This document shows, piece after piece, positions 1 through 6,922 of a DNA stretch of 22,087 bases (its first letter is position 1; each line of letters begins with the position of its first letter). The notes under the pieces were generated by a model. The model made no database searches. It was not told the DNA's origin and saw only the letters and a list, made by a program, of their open reading frames with translations. The stretch is from a virus, in the IMG/VR virus record IMGVR_UViG_3300042468_000403, positions 1-22,087 of that record. One strand, given 5' to 3'. The position numbers and the translations under genes are program-made.

Positions 1-445
1 GCTTGCCCTCCAGTTTATCGGCAAACGCCTTGACCGCATCAACACCAGCATCAGCCGCCAAGCCCAGCTCGTCCGTGTACGGAATCCAGTCCGTAGGCCG
101 TGCCGAGATTCGCTGTTCGTTGAGCCACTTCTGGGCCTCTGGCTCGTTCGCAAATGTCTTGCTCGAATACTCGCGAAGAATGCGGATCTGACTGGCTCGA
201 TCGTTTGTATGCGATTGTGCCAGCGAGTCTGTGTAAACGACTGGCCCCGGCCCGATTGGAATGCCACCGGCTGCATAGATTCCGCCGACAGCCCCGCAAA
301 CAATCAACGCGACGGCCTTGGCCCCACTGACTAGCCACGGCCGCCACGCGATTGACTTCGACGGCACGATAGCGATGACAGTGGCTTTCTTCGCCGCTGG
401 CTTTCGCTTTGCTGGTGCCTTCTTTGCAGGGGCTTTTTTGGCCAT
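1..445 (-). CDS. membrane-anchored protein, cut by the window edge
   Basis: The frame is open from an ATG at 445 to the left edge, giving 148 visible residues without a stop. The N-terminus is short and very rich in Lys, Ala and Pro (AKKAPAKKAPAKRKPAAKK), so it should be cytoplasmic. One hydrophobic segment follows at about residues 40-60 (WLVSGAKAVALIVCGAVGGI), then a Pro/Gly-rich stretch and a hydrophilic domain containing RPTDWIPYTDELG. The start overlaps the stop of the holin-like gene by one base (TAATG), so the two are translationally coupled. A membrane-anchored protein directly behind a holin suggests a role in lysis, for example a spanin-like or regulatory partner. That is inference from position only; I do not recognise the family. 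The longer reading frame at 51-464 is a shadow of this gene. Confidence 0.7.
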   Translation of the reverse strand, partial: MAKKAPAKKAPAKRKPAAKKATVIAIVPSKSIAWRPWLVSGAKAVALIVCGAVGGIYAAGGIPIGPGPVVYTDSLAQSHTNDRASQIRILREYSSKTFANEPEAQKWLNEQRISARPTDWIPYTDELGLAADAGVDAVKAFADKLEGK

Positions 446-633
446 TACTTTGCCGCCTTACCAAAGTCTGCGAGACCTTGGCTCACAACGTAGGCAGCAA
501 TCGCCCCGATGATCTGCGTAATGGCTTCCTCCGGAAGTTGCAGGCCAATTCTGTTACTGGCCACAATCAACACGCCCGCCATCGTCGCGATGGCTTTTTT
601 GCTGGTCAGGATTTCCCCGATTAGCTTCCACAT
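445..633 (-). CDS. holin-like small membrane protein
   Basis: 62 residues: a short charged N-terminus (MWKLIGEILTSKK), a hydrophobic segment at about residues 14-30 (AIATMAGVLIVASNRIG), a short polar connection, a second hydrophobic segment at about 38-54 (ITQIIGAIAAYVVSQGLA) and a basic tail. Size and two-segment topology fit small phage holins, which form lethal membrane lesions to start lysis. I chose the ATG at 633 because GGAG lies 10 nt upstream; an in-frame TTG at 690 has no comparable site. It follows a candidate promoter and is coupled to the membrane protein downstream. No endolysin is seen in the window, so the lysis assignment rests on topology and the neighbour. It could also be a phage membrane protein of another role. 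Confidence 0.6.
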   Translation of the reverse strand: MWKLIGEILTSKKAIATMAGVLIVASNRIGLQLPEEAITQIIGAIAAYVVSQGLADFGKAAK

Positions 634-718
634 CTTTACGACGCTCCATGACGCTGCGAACGCGCAAAACCTGTGCGATTGAACAGTCAAGCGTCGTCAT
701 AACACCAGCGGTGCCCAC

Positions 719-747
719 ATCATGCCAGGAACGCGGCCAAATGTCAA
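719..747 (-). promoter_or_regulatory. candidate sigma70-like promoter before the holin-like gene
   Basis: On the minus strand TTGACA (742-747) is followed after exactly 17 bp by CATGAT (719-724), a full -35 consensus and a 4/6 match to the -10. Predicted start of transcription is near 712, with a leader of about 80 nt to the holin-like gene. The surrounding 282-nt gap (634-915) holds no convincing gene. A 40-codon frame at 764-886 lacks a ribosome binding site, and a 48-codon frame at 554-700 mostly overlaps the holin-like gene. If active, this promoter would express the lysis genes apart from the accessory genes to the right. Confidence 0.4.
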
Positions 748-915
748 TGCAATTTGAGCAGAGCTATGGTAGTCCGCTGGTTGTTCTGAAACGCCTTTGG
801 TCCCCGCTTATGGCTCTGGCGGCAGGGGCGGTCGATTGAGTATAGCCTCGCGCCACGCTGGCACTCTCACGACTCGGTTGCTCCATTGGCAACTGCGCAA
901 CTCAGCAGAGGACAG

Positions 916-1203
916 TTATTCCGCTGTTGAAATCACGTTTAGGACCGTCGTCAGATCCGCAATAAACACTGGCTGCTTCTCGTGCCCATAGTCCCTGATC
1001 CACGCACGCAACCGGCCAACAACGTCAGTGATTTCTTCGTCCTTTGGTTTCAAAGCCTGCCCCGCCCTGACAATCGCCGCTGCCCGCTGAATGTCGAGGA
1101 ATGATCCGTTCTCGGTCCATTGCAGGCAATCCCGCGCAATCTGCTGTGCGATCTGTTCCGACCACCGATTCCGTTTCGCTCGATCCATTGGGGACATCGT
1201 CAT
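916..1203 (-). CDS. hypothetical phage protein, 95 aa
   Basis: A soluble, charged, probably helical protein. The N-terminal half is basic and aromatic (MDRAKRNRWSEQIAQQIARD). The C-terminal half has an amphipathic stretch, DVVGRLRAWIRDYGHEKQPV, followed by a hydrophobic helix (FIADLTTVLNVIST). No family is recognised. The start at 1203 has AAGG about 8 nt upstream; an ATG two codons further in is possible. It is the last gene of the accessory run before the lysis promoter, 40 nt from its upstream neighbour. That gap carries a CAGCGG motif also seen in other gaps of this run. Confidence 0.6.
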   Translation of the reverse strand: MTMSPMDRAKRNRWSEQIAQQIARDCLQWTENGSFLDIQRAAAIVRAGQALKPKDEEITDVVGRLRAWIRDYGHEKQPVFIADLTTVLNVISTAE

Positions 1204-1243
1204 ATCAATAACCTTTCAAGATGATCGGAGTACCAGACCGCTG

Positions 1244-1510
1244 TTACTGTTCCGCCTTTGTGATTGCACTGGCAACCATTGCCATCCTGTTTTCGCTGTC
1301 GTCGATTCGCCCATGCTGAAGAACCATTTTGAGAGCCTCCAGCATTTCGGGTGCCGCTGCAATCAGTCTGGCATTTGCTTTTACATCAGAATCCCTGACG
1401 CCATACACAACGCAAATTTTCGCGTCGTCCGCTGCGATTTGCCTGCCTCGACCGTGCCGCAAATCCTCTACGCCTCCGACTCGCCACGGTCCCGGTGTGT
1501 ACTGTCCCAT
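1244..1510 (-). CDS. phage TPGPW/NARLIAAAPE-type conserved protein
   Basis: 88 residues starting MGQYTPGPWRVGG and containing NARLIAAAPEMLEALKMVLQ at about residues 46-65. The pairing of an N-terminal TPGPW with a central NARLIAAAPELLEAL helix is a very common signature of small phage and prophage proteins of unknown function. It is typically found among accessory genes near replication modules. No catalytic motif is seen. I prefer the ATG at 1510, which has GGGAG about 9 nt upstream; an in-frame GTG lies directly before it at 1513. Family membership is recognised from memory of the signature, and the molecular role is unknown. Confidence 0.75.
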   Translation of the reverse strand: MGQYTPGPWRVGGVEDLRHGRGRQIAADDAKICVVYGVRDSDVKANARLIAAAPEMLEALKMVLQHGRIDDSENRMAMVASAITKAEQ

Positions 1511-1558
1511 CACTCAAAACTCCCGCAAAAGCGTCAACACAGAAACCACGATCCGATC

Positions 1559-1750
1559 CTACTTCACCAACGCCTCGCCAGTCACTCGATGCCATATCGC
1601 TGCGCAGGCCATCATGATACCAGTCTGATATTCCATGTTTGCCGCTTCCGGAATTTCCTCGCGAAGACGTTCCGCTGATCGGTACAGATTCAGCAGTTCG
1701 GCTTTCCAGCGGCTATCGGGACGGCTCATTTTTCTTTCTTCGACTGTCAT
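1559..1750 (-). CDS. hypothetical protein, 63 aa
   Basis: A small charged, largely helical protein (WKAELLNLYRSAERLREEIP, then MEYQTGIMMACAAIWHRVTG). No family is recognised. The ATG at 1750 has AGGG about 7 nt upstream; an alternative ATG at 1729 would remove seven residues. The 34-nt gap to the upstream gene contains CAGCGGAAC directly after that gene's stop codon, matching motifs in neighbouring gaps. It belongs to the run of short accessory genes downstream of the methyltransferase. Confidence 0.6.
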   Translation of the reverse strand: MTVEERKMSRPDSRWKAELLNLYRSAERLREEIPEAANMEYQTGIMMACAAIWHRVTGEALVK

Positions 1751-1784
1751 CGTTTTTCCCTGTTATTGCATACAAGTTCCGCTG

Positions 1785-1985
1785 TTACTCTTTGACCAAT
1801 CGATACGCCCACGAAGTCCACGTCGTCATCGCCACAACAGGCTTTGCGTTTGGCGAGCCCCAGCCAACTGGCTCCCACTGAACACCAGTCGTCAGGACGG
1901 CCACGATTCGCCGCCGGCTGACCGGACATCCTCGCTTCGACTTACCTTCCCAAACCTGTCCGGCCGCTGGCTTAGTTACCGACAC
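1785..1985 (-). CDS. small phage protein with KPAAGQVWE start, GTG initiated
   Basis: 66 residues starting MSVTKPAAGQVWEGKSKRG, with a later RRRIVAVLTTGVQWEPVGWG. A short opening of the type P..GQVWE followed by basic and beta-strand segments is seen in many small phage proteins that look like single SH3-like barrels; that comparison is from memory and the role is unknown. I choose the GTG at 1983-1985 because GGAGG lies 6 nt upstream. It overlaps the upstream gene by 14 bp. The much longer reading frame up to 2192 runs antisense-like through that gene and shows no protein-like character. Confidence 0.6.
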   Translation of the reverse strand: MSVTKPAAGQVWEGKSKRGCPVSRRRIVAVLTTGVQWEPVGWGSPNAKPVVAMTTWTSWAYRLVKE

Positions 1986-2211
1986 TCGACACCTCCTGCA
2001 CATACCCAAAGACCTTACGATCCGTTTTTGGATTCCACGGGGCCGCGTCAACGCACCTGCGGCCCGATTCACGCCGTCCGACTTCTTCTGCGGCCAGAAC
2101 GTCACTCGCCCGAATGTAAAGCGTCTGGACGATCCTGCGGCGATTGCCATCGTGCCAGCAGTCGACCCGCCAGATATTCCCGGTCGCCTCAAGTAGTTCT
2201 TTTTTGGTCAT
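1972..2211 (-). CDS. hypothetical protein, 79 aa
   Basis: Starts MTKKELLEATGNIWRVDCWH and continues with RRRIVQTLYIRASDVLAAEE and a C-terminal DRKVFGYVQEVS. A mixed alpha/beta pattern is likely and there is no recognised motif. The ATG at 2211 is supported by TTGGGGAT immediately upstream; the in-frame start at 2316 would cross the element described at 2215-2254 and part of the upstream gene. Its leader carries one of two copies of that spaced element, the other preceding the Snf2-type helicase gene, so the two may share post-transcriptional control. Its 3' end overlaps the next gene by 14 bp. Confidence 0.6.
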   Translation of the reverse strand: MTKKELLEATGNIWRVDCWHDGNRRRIVQTLYIRASDVLAAEEVGRRESGRRCVDAAPWNPKTDRKVFGYVQEVSSVGN

Positions 2212-2214
2212 ACA

Positions 2215-2254
2215 AATCCCCAATGTTTTCTTCACCTTGCACCAACAGCGGATG
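2215..2254 (-). promoter_or_regulatory. spaced leader element, copy 1
   Basis: Read on the minus strand this is CATCCGCTG, 14 nt, then AGAAAACATTGGGGATT, ending 4 bases before the ATG at 2211. The same two blocks with the same 14-nt spacing precede the Snf2-type helicase gene at 4849-4887. Here the first block sits in a possible hairpin loop closed by TTGCA and TGCAA. The second block includes a G-rich stretch that can serve as ribosome binding site. This suggests a shared translational operator. Confidence 0.55.
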
Positions 2255-2272
2255 CAATTACCTCTGTTACTT

Positions 2273-2455
2273 TCAGACTTCGACTTCAATCCATCGCACA
2301 TCGGCTTCAGCCACAAATCGCAACTGATGGCCGATGCGAATGGTCACGCATTTCTTTGGCTGTCCGTCCGCCGTCGTGATCGTCTCACGCGAAACAATAA
2401 CGCATTCGCTTCCGTTGTAGGCCAGAATCCTGCGAGTCTTTGTCTTGGTCTTCAT
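2273..2455 (-). CDS. hypothetical protein, 60 aa, coupled to the methyltransferase
   Basis: A small basic protein rich in beta-branched residues: MKTKTKTRRILAYNGSECVI at the start and HQLRFVAEADVRWIEVEV at the end. Alternating hydrophobic residues suggest a small beta fold. No family is recognised. Its ATG overlaps the methyltransferase stop by 4 bp (ATGA), so it is almost certainly translated by coupling. It might be an accessory or regulatory partner of the enzyme, which is inference from position only. Confidence 0.65.
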   Translation of the reverse strand: MKTKTKTRRILAYNGSECVIVSRETITTADGQPKKCVTIRIGHQLRFVAEADVRWIEVEV

Positions 2456-3378
2456 TCGTCGCCAACTCCCGCAAACAATGAATTCTGCTTGACTGACTGG
2501 CTCTGTGATTCTGCCAGCGTCAGGTTTTTCTTTGCCTGCTCATAATACTCTGGCTTTAGTTCGCAACCGTAGAACCGCCGCGGATCTCGAATCGCTCGCT
2601 TTGTCTTTGGCGACGTGCCTCCGATCGCAACGAACCCTTCCGATCCAATCCCGGCAAATGGGCTGAAAACAATCTCACCGGGATTTGAGTACAGCAACAC
2701 GCAACGCCGGATGACCTCCAATTGAAGCGGGCAAATGTGCTTCGTGTCTTCTTCCGACTTTGCGGCCGCCGTGTTCAGTGTGTCGGTTTCATGCACGTCA
2801 TCCCAGCATCCTTCAGCCCATGCGATCCAGTCGTTCCGGCTCACTTGATTTTCTGAATCTATCTTGACCTGATTCTCTCCGGGCTTGCGGAACTTGATCA
2901 GGTAGTCGTTCAGAGTTCCCCGCTGTGCCGCCCTATCGTTTTCCAATCCGGAAAACTGCAGTTCTCTGGCTCGCGTCCTGATGGCCTGTGCCTGCGGATT
3001 CTTTCTGACTGTCCAATCGTATTCGTACGTCAAACCAGCACGCTCACCAAGCCTAATGTTCGTTCCCCGGAAGTCACACAATCCAACGCCGCCCGATCGC
3101 TTCATTCGAGGAATCTGGCATACGTGAACGACAGCAGACCGCCCTGGCTTCAAAACTCTGGCGAGGCCATGAAACATAAACGACAGATGGACCTGAGCCT
3201 CTCCTGCCATTGCGTCGACGTTCCCGATGTCTCCCAGAGCGTCTGAATACGCATACAGTGACGGGAAAGGCGGGCTGAACACCGCGAAGTCAATACACTC
3301 CTCTGGCATGTCCTCCAGCATGTGCGGAATGCAATCGCCGTGATGGATTGCCCATTGATCGTTGTTAAATACCGGCAT
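2452..3378 (-). CDS. DNA methyltransferase, N4-cytosine/N6-adenine type
   Basis: 308 residues. The catalytic motif IV is SPPF at about residues 35-38 (DFAVFSPPFPSLYAYSD). The S-adenosylmethionine motif I, FSPFAGIGSEG, is near residue 238, followed by YGCELKPEYYEQA as motif II. Catalytic motif before the cofactor motif is the beta-type order. SPPF or SPPY is commonest in N4-cytosine enzymes but also occurs in N6-adenine ones, so the target base is open. A central LARVLKPGRSAVVHVCQIPR matches the usual family segment. No restriction endonuclease is adjacent, so it is probably an orphan phage enzyme protecting DNA or marking replication. It overlaps the Snf2-type gene by 14 bp, with AAGGAA before the start. 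Confidence 0.9.
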   Translation of the reverse strand: MPVFNNDQWAIHHGDCIPHMLEDMPEECIDFAVFSPPFPSLYAYSDALGDIGNVDAMAGEAQVHLSFMFHGLARVLKPGRSAVVHVCQIPRMKRSGGVGLCDFRGTNIRLGERAGLTYEYDWTVRKNPQAQAIRTRARELQFSGLENDRAAQRGTLNDYLIKFRKPGENQVKIDSENQVSRNDWIAWAEGCWDDVHETDTLNTAAAKSEEDTKHICPLQLEVIRRCVLLYSNPGEIVFSPFAGIGSEGFVAIGGTSPKTKRAIRDPRRFYGCELKPEYYEQAKKNLTLAESQSQSVKQNSLFAGVGDE

Positions 3379-4840
3379 TACTCAGTTCCTTGAAGAGTTG
3401 CTCCTGCTGCTCAGTGTCAGACTGAACACGCCCAGCTTTTCGAAGTACGTTATCCACAAACGGCACTTCCAATTCCGTCACCGGAATATGCACATTCAGC
3501 GGCAGTGTTGATCCAATTCGATTGGACCTTTTCACCGCCTGATAGAATTCCTCGTATGAGTCCTTCAACCCGCTGAATACCTGTCTTGTGCAGATCTGAA
3601 GATTCAGACCAAACCCAAGAATCTTTGGCTTGCTGATCAGGACTTTCACATCGCCACGCTTGAATGCGTCAATGCCTTTTTGCCGCTTGTCTTCCGGAGT
3701 GTCGCCACTGATCGAAACGGCATCCGGAAACATCCGCTCCATTGATTCCTGTTCGTCGTTGTAGTGACACCAGATGATGGTTGACTCATCCGGCCACGAT
3801 GCCACCATGTTGCGAATGAACTCCGGCTTGAGTGAATCGCCACCCTTTGCAATTCGTGACAGCTTTCCACGGTCCCCAAGGCCGCCAACCTGATTTGTGA
3901 TCAGTGCCCCTGTCTGCTTTTGTGCTGCCTTCCGCTGAGCGTCTGTCAGGTCAATGTGATCGATGTGAATGTGAATCGGTGGCGTCACGCCTACATTGTC
4001 TTTCCAGCCATAGGTGGCCGGATTTGTAAGGAAGATGGACCAATCCGCCAGCGAGCGATAGAACGGCTTCAGGGCATGGGCCTTGAGTTCCCATCGGTTT
4101 TGCGTCTGGCCGCGATTGATGAAGTACGACGCCAGAAACTCATTGACTGTTTTGGCCCGGTCGAGAAACACGGCGTGATTCGCAAACTCAATCCGATCAT
4201 TCGGGGCGGGAGTTCCAGTTGCGCACAACTTCCATTCCAGCCCTCGACCGAGTTCAATTAGCCGCGTTCCCCATGCTCCGTAATGGCTTTTGAGCATTGA
4301 TGATTCATCGAGAATCAACGCAGCCAGCTTTCCCGGCTTGAGTCCTTCTCGAATCGATTCGTAATTCGTGACAGCAATCTGTGAATCAAATCCGTTGTAC
4401 TCGCCATCAAGCCAGTATTGAAGATCAAATGCACGAACCCGGTCGATCCCGTTTCGCTCGCCATACCACTTCGCGGCCTCGTCTACAGTCTGATTGCACA
4501 CCATCAGCGGCGACACAATCAGAACTCGCCCGCCAGTGGCCTTTGCAGCGTGTCTGGCGTACTCCAGAATCATCATTGTTTTACCGAGGCCGCAATCTGC
4601 AAAGATCGCATACTTCCGCTTCTGGATGGCTTTCGCGGTAATGTCTCGCTGGTAATCAAACAGCCCTGGATTTGGATCGTACTTCGCTGATCGCGTACGC
4701 TTGCCCTTCATCCCGATTGATGATGCGTACTCATCCGGAACGATGGCCGCCGTTCCTCTGAAGTGATAAACCGGACAATTCCGCACCTTCAAAAACATGC
4801 GATATGCGTCCGGTGATCTCGTATCAAACTCGATTTTCAT
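3365..4840 (-). CDS. Snf2/DEAD-like superfamily 2 helicase
   Basis: 491 residues with a complete two-domain helicase core. A short N-terminal beta segment precedes FDYQRDITAKAI (about 61-72). Walker A is DCGLGKT at about 82-88, the Walker B variant is LILDESS at about 175-181, and motif III is ATGTPAPND at about 207-215. The second domain has IIWCHYNDEQESMERMF, VLISKPKILGFGLNLQ (motif V) and AVKRSNRIG (motif VI with the arginine finger). Phages often encode such Snf2-type ATPases in their replication modules, where they are thought to remodel DNA or DNA-protein complexes. Its leader contains the second copy of the spaced element shared with the gene at 1972-2211. The ribosome binding site is weak, so translation may be controlled there. 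Confidence 0.9.
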   Translation of the reverse strand: MKIEFDTRSPDAYRMFLKVRNCPVYHFRGTAAIVPDEYASSIGMKGKRTRSAKYDPNPGLFDYQRDITAKAIQKRKYAIFADCGLGKTMMILEYARHAAKATGGRVLIVSPLMVCNQTVDEAAKWYGERNGIDRVRAFDLQYWLDGEYNGFDSQIAVTNYESIREGLKPGKLAALILDESSMLKSHYGAWGTRLIELGRGLEWKLCATGTPAPNDRIEFANHAVFLDRAKTVNEFLASYFINRGQTQNRWELKAHALKPFYRSLADWSIFLTNPATYGWKDNVGVTPPIHIHIDHIDLTDAQRKAAQKQTGALITNQVGGLGDRGKLSRIAKGGDSLKPEFIRNMVASWPDESTIIWCHYNDEQESMERMFPDAVSISGDTPEDKRQKGIDAFKRGDVKVLISKPKILGFGLNLQICTRQVFSGLKDSYEEFYQAVKRSNRIGSTLPLNVHIPVTELEVPFVDNVLRKAGRVQSDTEQQEQLFKELSNAGI

Positions 4841-4848
4841 AGCTCAAT

Positions 4849-4887
4849 AATCCCAATGTTTTCTAGCAATCACATGAGCAGCGGATG
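4849..4887 (-). promoter_or_regulatory. spaced leader element, copy 2
   Basis: On the minus strand: CATCCGCTG, 14 nt, then AGAAAACATTGGGATT, ending 8 bases before the helicase ATG. The blocks match copy 1 (2215-2254) except for one G, while the 14-nt spacer is unrelated. The first block can again sit in a small loop, here closed by ACAT and ATGT, so the stem differs but the loop is kept. Confidence 0.55.
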
Positions 4888-4897
4888 TTCCACTTCT

Positions 4898-5071
4898 CTA
4901 GTCTTCAGCCTCATCAATCAGCCTGCCAATCGCCTCCGACACGCTTACGTTTTGCCGCTTCGCACGGGCCTTAATCTTCTTTTCACGCTTCGGACTGATC
5001 CACAGCGACATGACCTTGGCCCGCATTCCTGCGGGATGTTTCGGGCGACCTTTTGAGGCTTTCTTTTTCAT
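4898..5071 (-). CDS. ribbon-helix-helix type DNA-binding protein, 57 aa
   Basis: A short basic protein: MKKKASKGRPKHPAGMRAKV, then the strand MSLWISPKREKKI (about 21-33) and two helices ending SVSEAIGRLIDEAED. The pattern strand, helix, short turn with NVSVSEAI and a final helix fits the ribbon-helix-helix fold (CopG/Arc class), which acts as a dimer on DNA. A Lys/Arg-rich tail precedes the fold. It sits between the DnaB-like and Snf2-type genes, 31 nt after the former. The gap contains an imperfect dyad, AAAC..AT..GTTT (5078-5091), a possible autoregulatory operator. The start codon has no clear Shine-Dalgarno sequence. Another ribbon-helix-helix protein is encoded at 12376-12531. Confidence 0.7.
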   Translation of the reverse strand: MKKKASKGRPKHPAGMRAKVMSLWISPKREKKIKARAKRQNVSVSEAIGRLIDEAED

Positions 5072-5102
5072 GCACTAAAACTAATAGGTTTATTATGAGA
5101 AG

Positions 5103-6407
5103 TCAATTGCCAAATCGGTTTTCTGCCCAATCAATTGAAGATGTATCTGGCCCTGCTCCCGTTATCTTTTGCCTTGCCGGATCGAATCGGCACTGCACGA
5201 CAACATCGACTATTTCGCGGTTTCGATTCTTGGCAACAAAAACCACGTACTCTTCTTTGGGCTTCTCACTATCCAATTTCCACGGCCAAACCAAGAACAG
5301 CAAAACGTCTGCGTCCTGCTCCAGTTGTCCCGATTCACGCAGGTCAGATGTCTTTGGAACAAAAGAGTCTCGCCCCTCGATGGCTCGCGACATCTGTGCC
5401 AGCACAATCAAAAGCACTCCTGTTTCGGTGCAGACCTTTCTGAGCGTCACGCTGTTTGCCGTTACAGTCTCAAACCGATTTCCAGAACTGGAAAGCAATT
5501 GCACATAATCCACCACGATAGCTTTCACGCCTTTTGCGGCCAGTTCACGAATCTCTTCCGCGACACGTTCCGCCGTCCTGCAATTCTCGATCACCTCGCA
5601 TTCAGCCCTGCTGCTAAAATGTGTTTCGACATCCGCCTCAATCTTTGGCCTGTTGGTGTTCCACATTGTTTCTGGAGTAGAAACCACGAACTGTAGAACT
5701 CGCTTTCCTACCGTCAGGGAGTTCATCTCTTCACTAAAGAACGCACACGGGATTCCGTCGCTGGTCATCTGGTCAATCATTTGCAATGCGATGGCCGACT
5801 TTCCATGTGAAGGCCTAGCCGCAATCATGATCATTTCGCCGAATTCAGCACCGCCGCCAATCGCTCGATTCAGTGCTGGAATTCCTAGATCAATCAGGTT
5901 TTTCTTTCCTGTCGCTGAATGCTCAATCGACTGCTGAACGGCATCACGAAGGCTCTTTCGCGTCGGCTTGGATCGCTCTGGCTTTTCAGCCTGCTTCGGC
6001 TTTGCCTTTGGCTCCCGGTATTCCGGCACAGCTACAGACTCCCATCGTTCAGGCTTTGCATTGCGCAAATACCCGCTTTGGCCGCTAGCCTTCTGTGCGT
6101 CGTCTAGTTTGTGCTGGAGTTCATAATCTGACCAAGGCGGGTCGCATCGGGCATTAAACTCTTTCAGGATGCTCATTGCCTGATCACTGGAAAGCTCGAA
6201 GCCTTTTACCAGCACGCAGGCAACATGGTATGTACGAGCGTGTCCATTTTCGCCGGATATCGCCGATGGCATTTTTTCAACGTACTTCGCAGCACGCTCA
6301 ACAACAGCATCTTCAGACCGAAAGTCTCGCTGGTGATGGTAGTCCAATGGCTGAGCGGAACCGTACTCGCTGAGGATGTCTGTGATTAAAGCATTACCGG
6401 CACTCAT
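5103..6407 (-). CDS. PriCT-DnaB fusion: replicative helicase
   Basis: 434 residues. The C-terminal two thirds (about 155-430) is a RecA-fold DnaB-type helicase: LGIPALNRAIGGG, Walker A ARPSHGKSA (about 197-205), Walker B VVDYVQLL (about 298-305), then AQMSRAIEGR and LRESGQLEQDADVLLFL. The N-terminus is not the usual DnaB N-domain. Residues about 35-105 (GHARTYHVACVLVKGF, PPWSDYELQHKLDDA) resemble the helical domain that follows the catalytic core in primase-polymerases (PriCT). The separate primase gene lies directly upstream with an ATGA overlap, so the original primase-helicase seems divided between its catalytic core and this domain. The protein should unwind DNA as a ring at the phage fork and recruit the primase. 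Confidence 0.9.
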   Translation of the reverse strand: MSAGNALITDILSEYGSAQPLDYHHQRDFRSEDAVVERAAKYVEKMPSAISGENGHARTYHVACVLVKGFELSSDQAMSILKEFNARCDPPWSDYELQHKLDDAQKASGQSGYLRNAKPERWESVAVPEYREPKAKPKQAEKPERSKPTRKSLRDAVQQSIEHSATGKKNLIDLGIPALNRAIGGGAEFGEMIMIAARPSHGKSAIALQMIDQMTSDGIPCAFFSEEMNSLTVGKRVLQFVVSTPETMWNTNRPKIEADVETHFSSRAECEVIENCRTAERVAEEIRELAAKGVKAIVVDYVQLLSSSGNRFETVTANSVTLRKVCTETGVLLIVLAQMSRAIEGRDSFVPKTSDLRESGQLEQDADVLLFLVWPWKLDSEKPKEEYVVFVAKNRNREIVDVVVQCRFDPARQKITGAGPDTSSIDWAENRFGN

Positions 6408-6922
6408 GACTTGAAATCTTTCAGCTTGTGACCAGTGACCGCAAAGTATCGGCCATGCGTGTAAATCTCAATTCCCGGCTTCTTTCCTGGCACCAGTGGA
6501 TCTTCATCAATTTTTATGTTCCGGCCCTTCTCAAGGTGCATGTCAGCCTTTACCCAAATTTTGACCCCTGTTCCTGACGGGCTGACCTCGCAATAACAAT
6601 TATCAGACTTGTCGATCCACTTCTGCGCCCATTCTGCAATCCTTCCCGTCTCAGGGTCTCTGCACGAGTCCAAGTCGATTCCAGCCAGTCCGTCCGACTT
6701 CTGAAACACAAACCCGATGCCAGCGTGCCGATTGGCTTCGTATCGCATCACGACGCACTCAAAAGAACTCCACGTTGCCGAATCTGTTGAGCTTGCTGGC
6801 TTGTCGTAAACTGACCACGGGATCTTCGTGTCTTTGCCGTCTCGGGTAATAACCTTCCACAAGACCCACTGGTTGAGATCCTGAAGAAGCTGCGGAACAG
6901 TGTCAAATTTTGGTTCGATCAT
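6404..6922 (-). CDS. AEP-type primase/primase-polymerase catalytic domain
   Basis: 172 residues. QWVLWKVITRDGKDTKIP at about 18-35 is the usual opening of primase-polymerases of the archaeo-eukaryotic superfamily. GIGFVFQKSDGLAGIDLD (about 68-85) carries the two metal-binding aspartates. SPSGTGVKIWVK (about 114-125) is the second motif and GIEIYTHGRYFAVTGHK (about 150-166) the third. It should make RNA or DNA primers at the phage origin. The position often held by His in the second motif is Lys here (GVK); I recall this in other phage primases of this type, so it need not mean loss of activity. It is coupled by ATGA to both neighbours and lacks its own C-terminal domain, which appears fused to the helicase. 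Confidence 0.85.
   Translation of the reverse strand: MIEPKFDTVPQLLQDLNQWVLWKVITRDGKDTKIPWSVYDKPASSTDSATWSSFECVVMRYEANRHAGIGFVFQKSDGLAGIDLDSCRDPETGRIAEWAQKWIDKSDNCYCEVSPSGTGVKIWVKADMHLEKGRNIKIDEDPLVPGKKPGIEIYTHGRYFAVTGHKLKDFKS

Noticed and set aside
51-464. 137-aa minus-strand frame
   Set aside because: It is in another phase of the membrane protein gene at 1-445, whose sequence has a sensible hydrophobic segment and a coupled start.
764-886. 40-codon minus-strand frame in the lysis promoter gap
   Set aside because: No Shine-Dalgarno sequence, low-complexity composition and it ends just before the promoter; kept only as a remote possibility.
1785-2192. 135-aa minus-strand frame
   Set aside because: Only its last 66 codons look like a protein and have a GTG with GGAGG upstream; the first part lies in the wrong phase of the 79-aa gene.
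1635-2327. 230-aa plus-strand frame
   Set aside because: Rich in Arg, Ser and Pro without any motif, spans several minus-strand genes and their gaps, and has no ribosome binding site.
5053-5508. 151-aa plus-strand frame opposite the DnaB-like gene
   Set aside because: Antisense shadow of conserved helicase motifs with no ribosome binding site.
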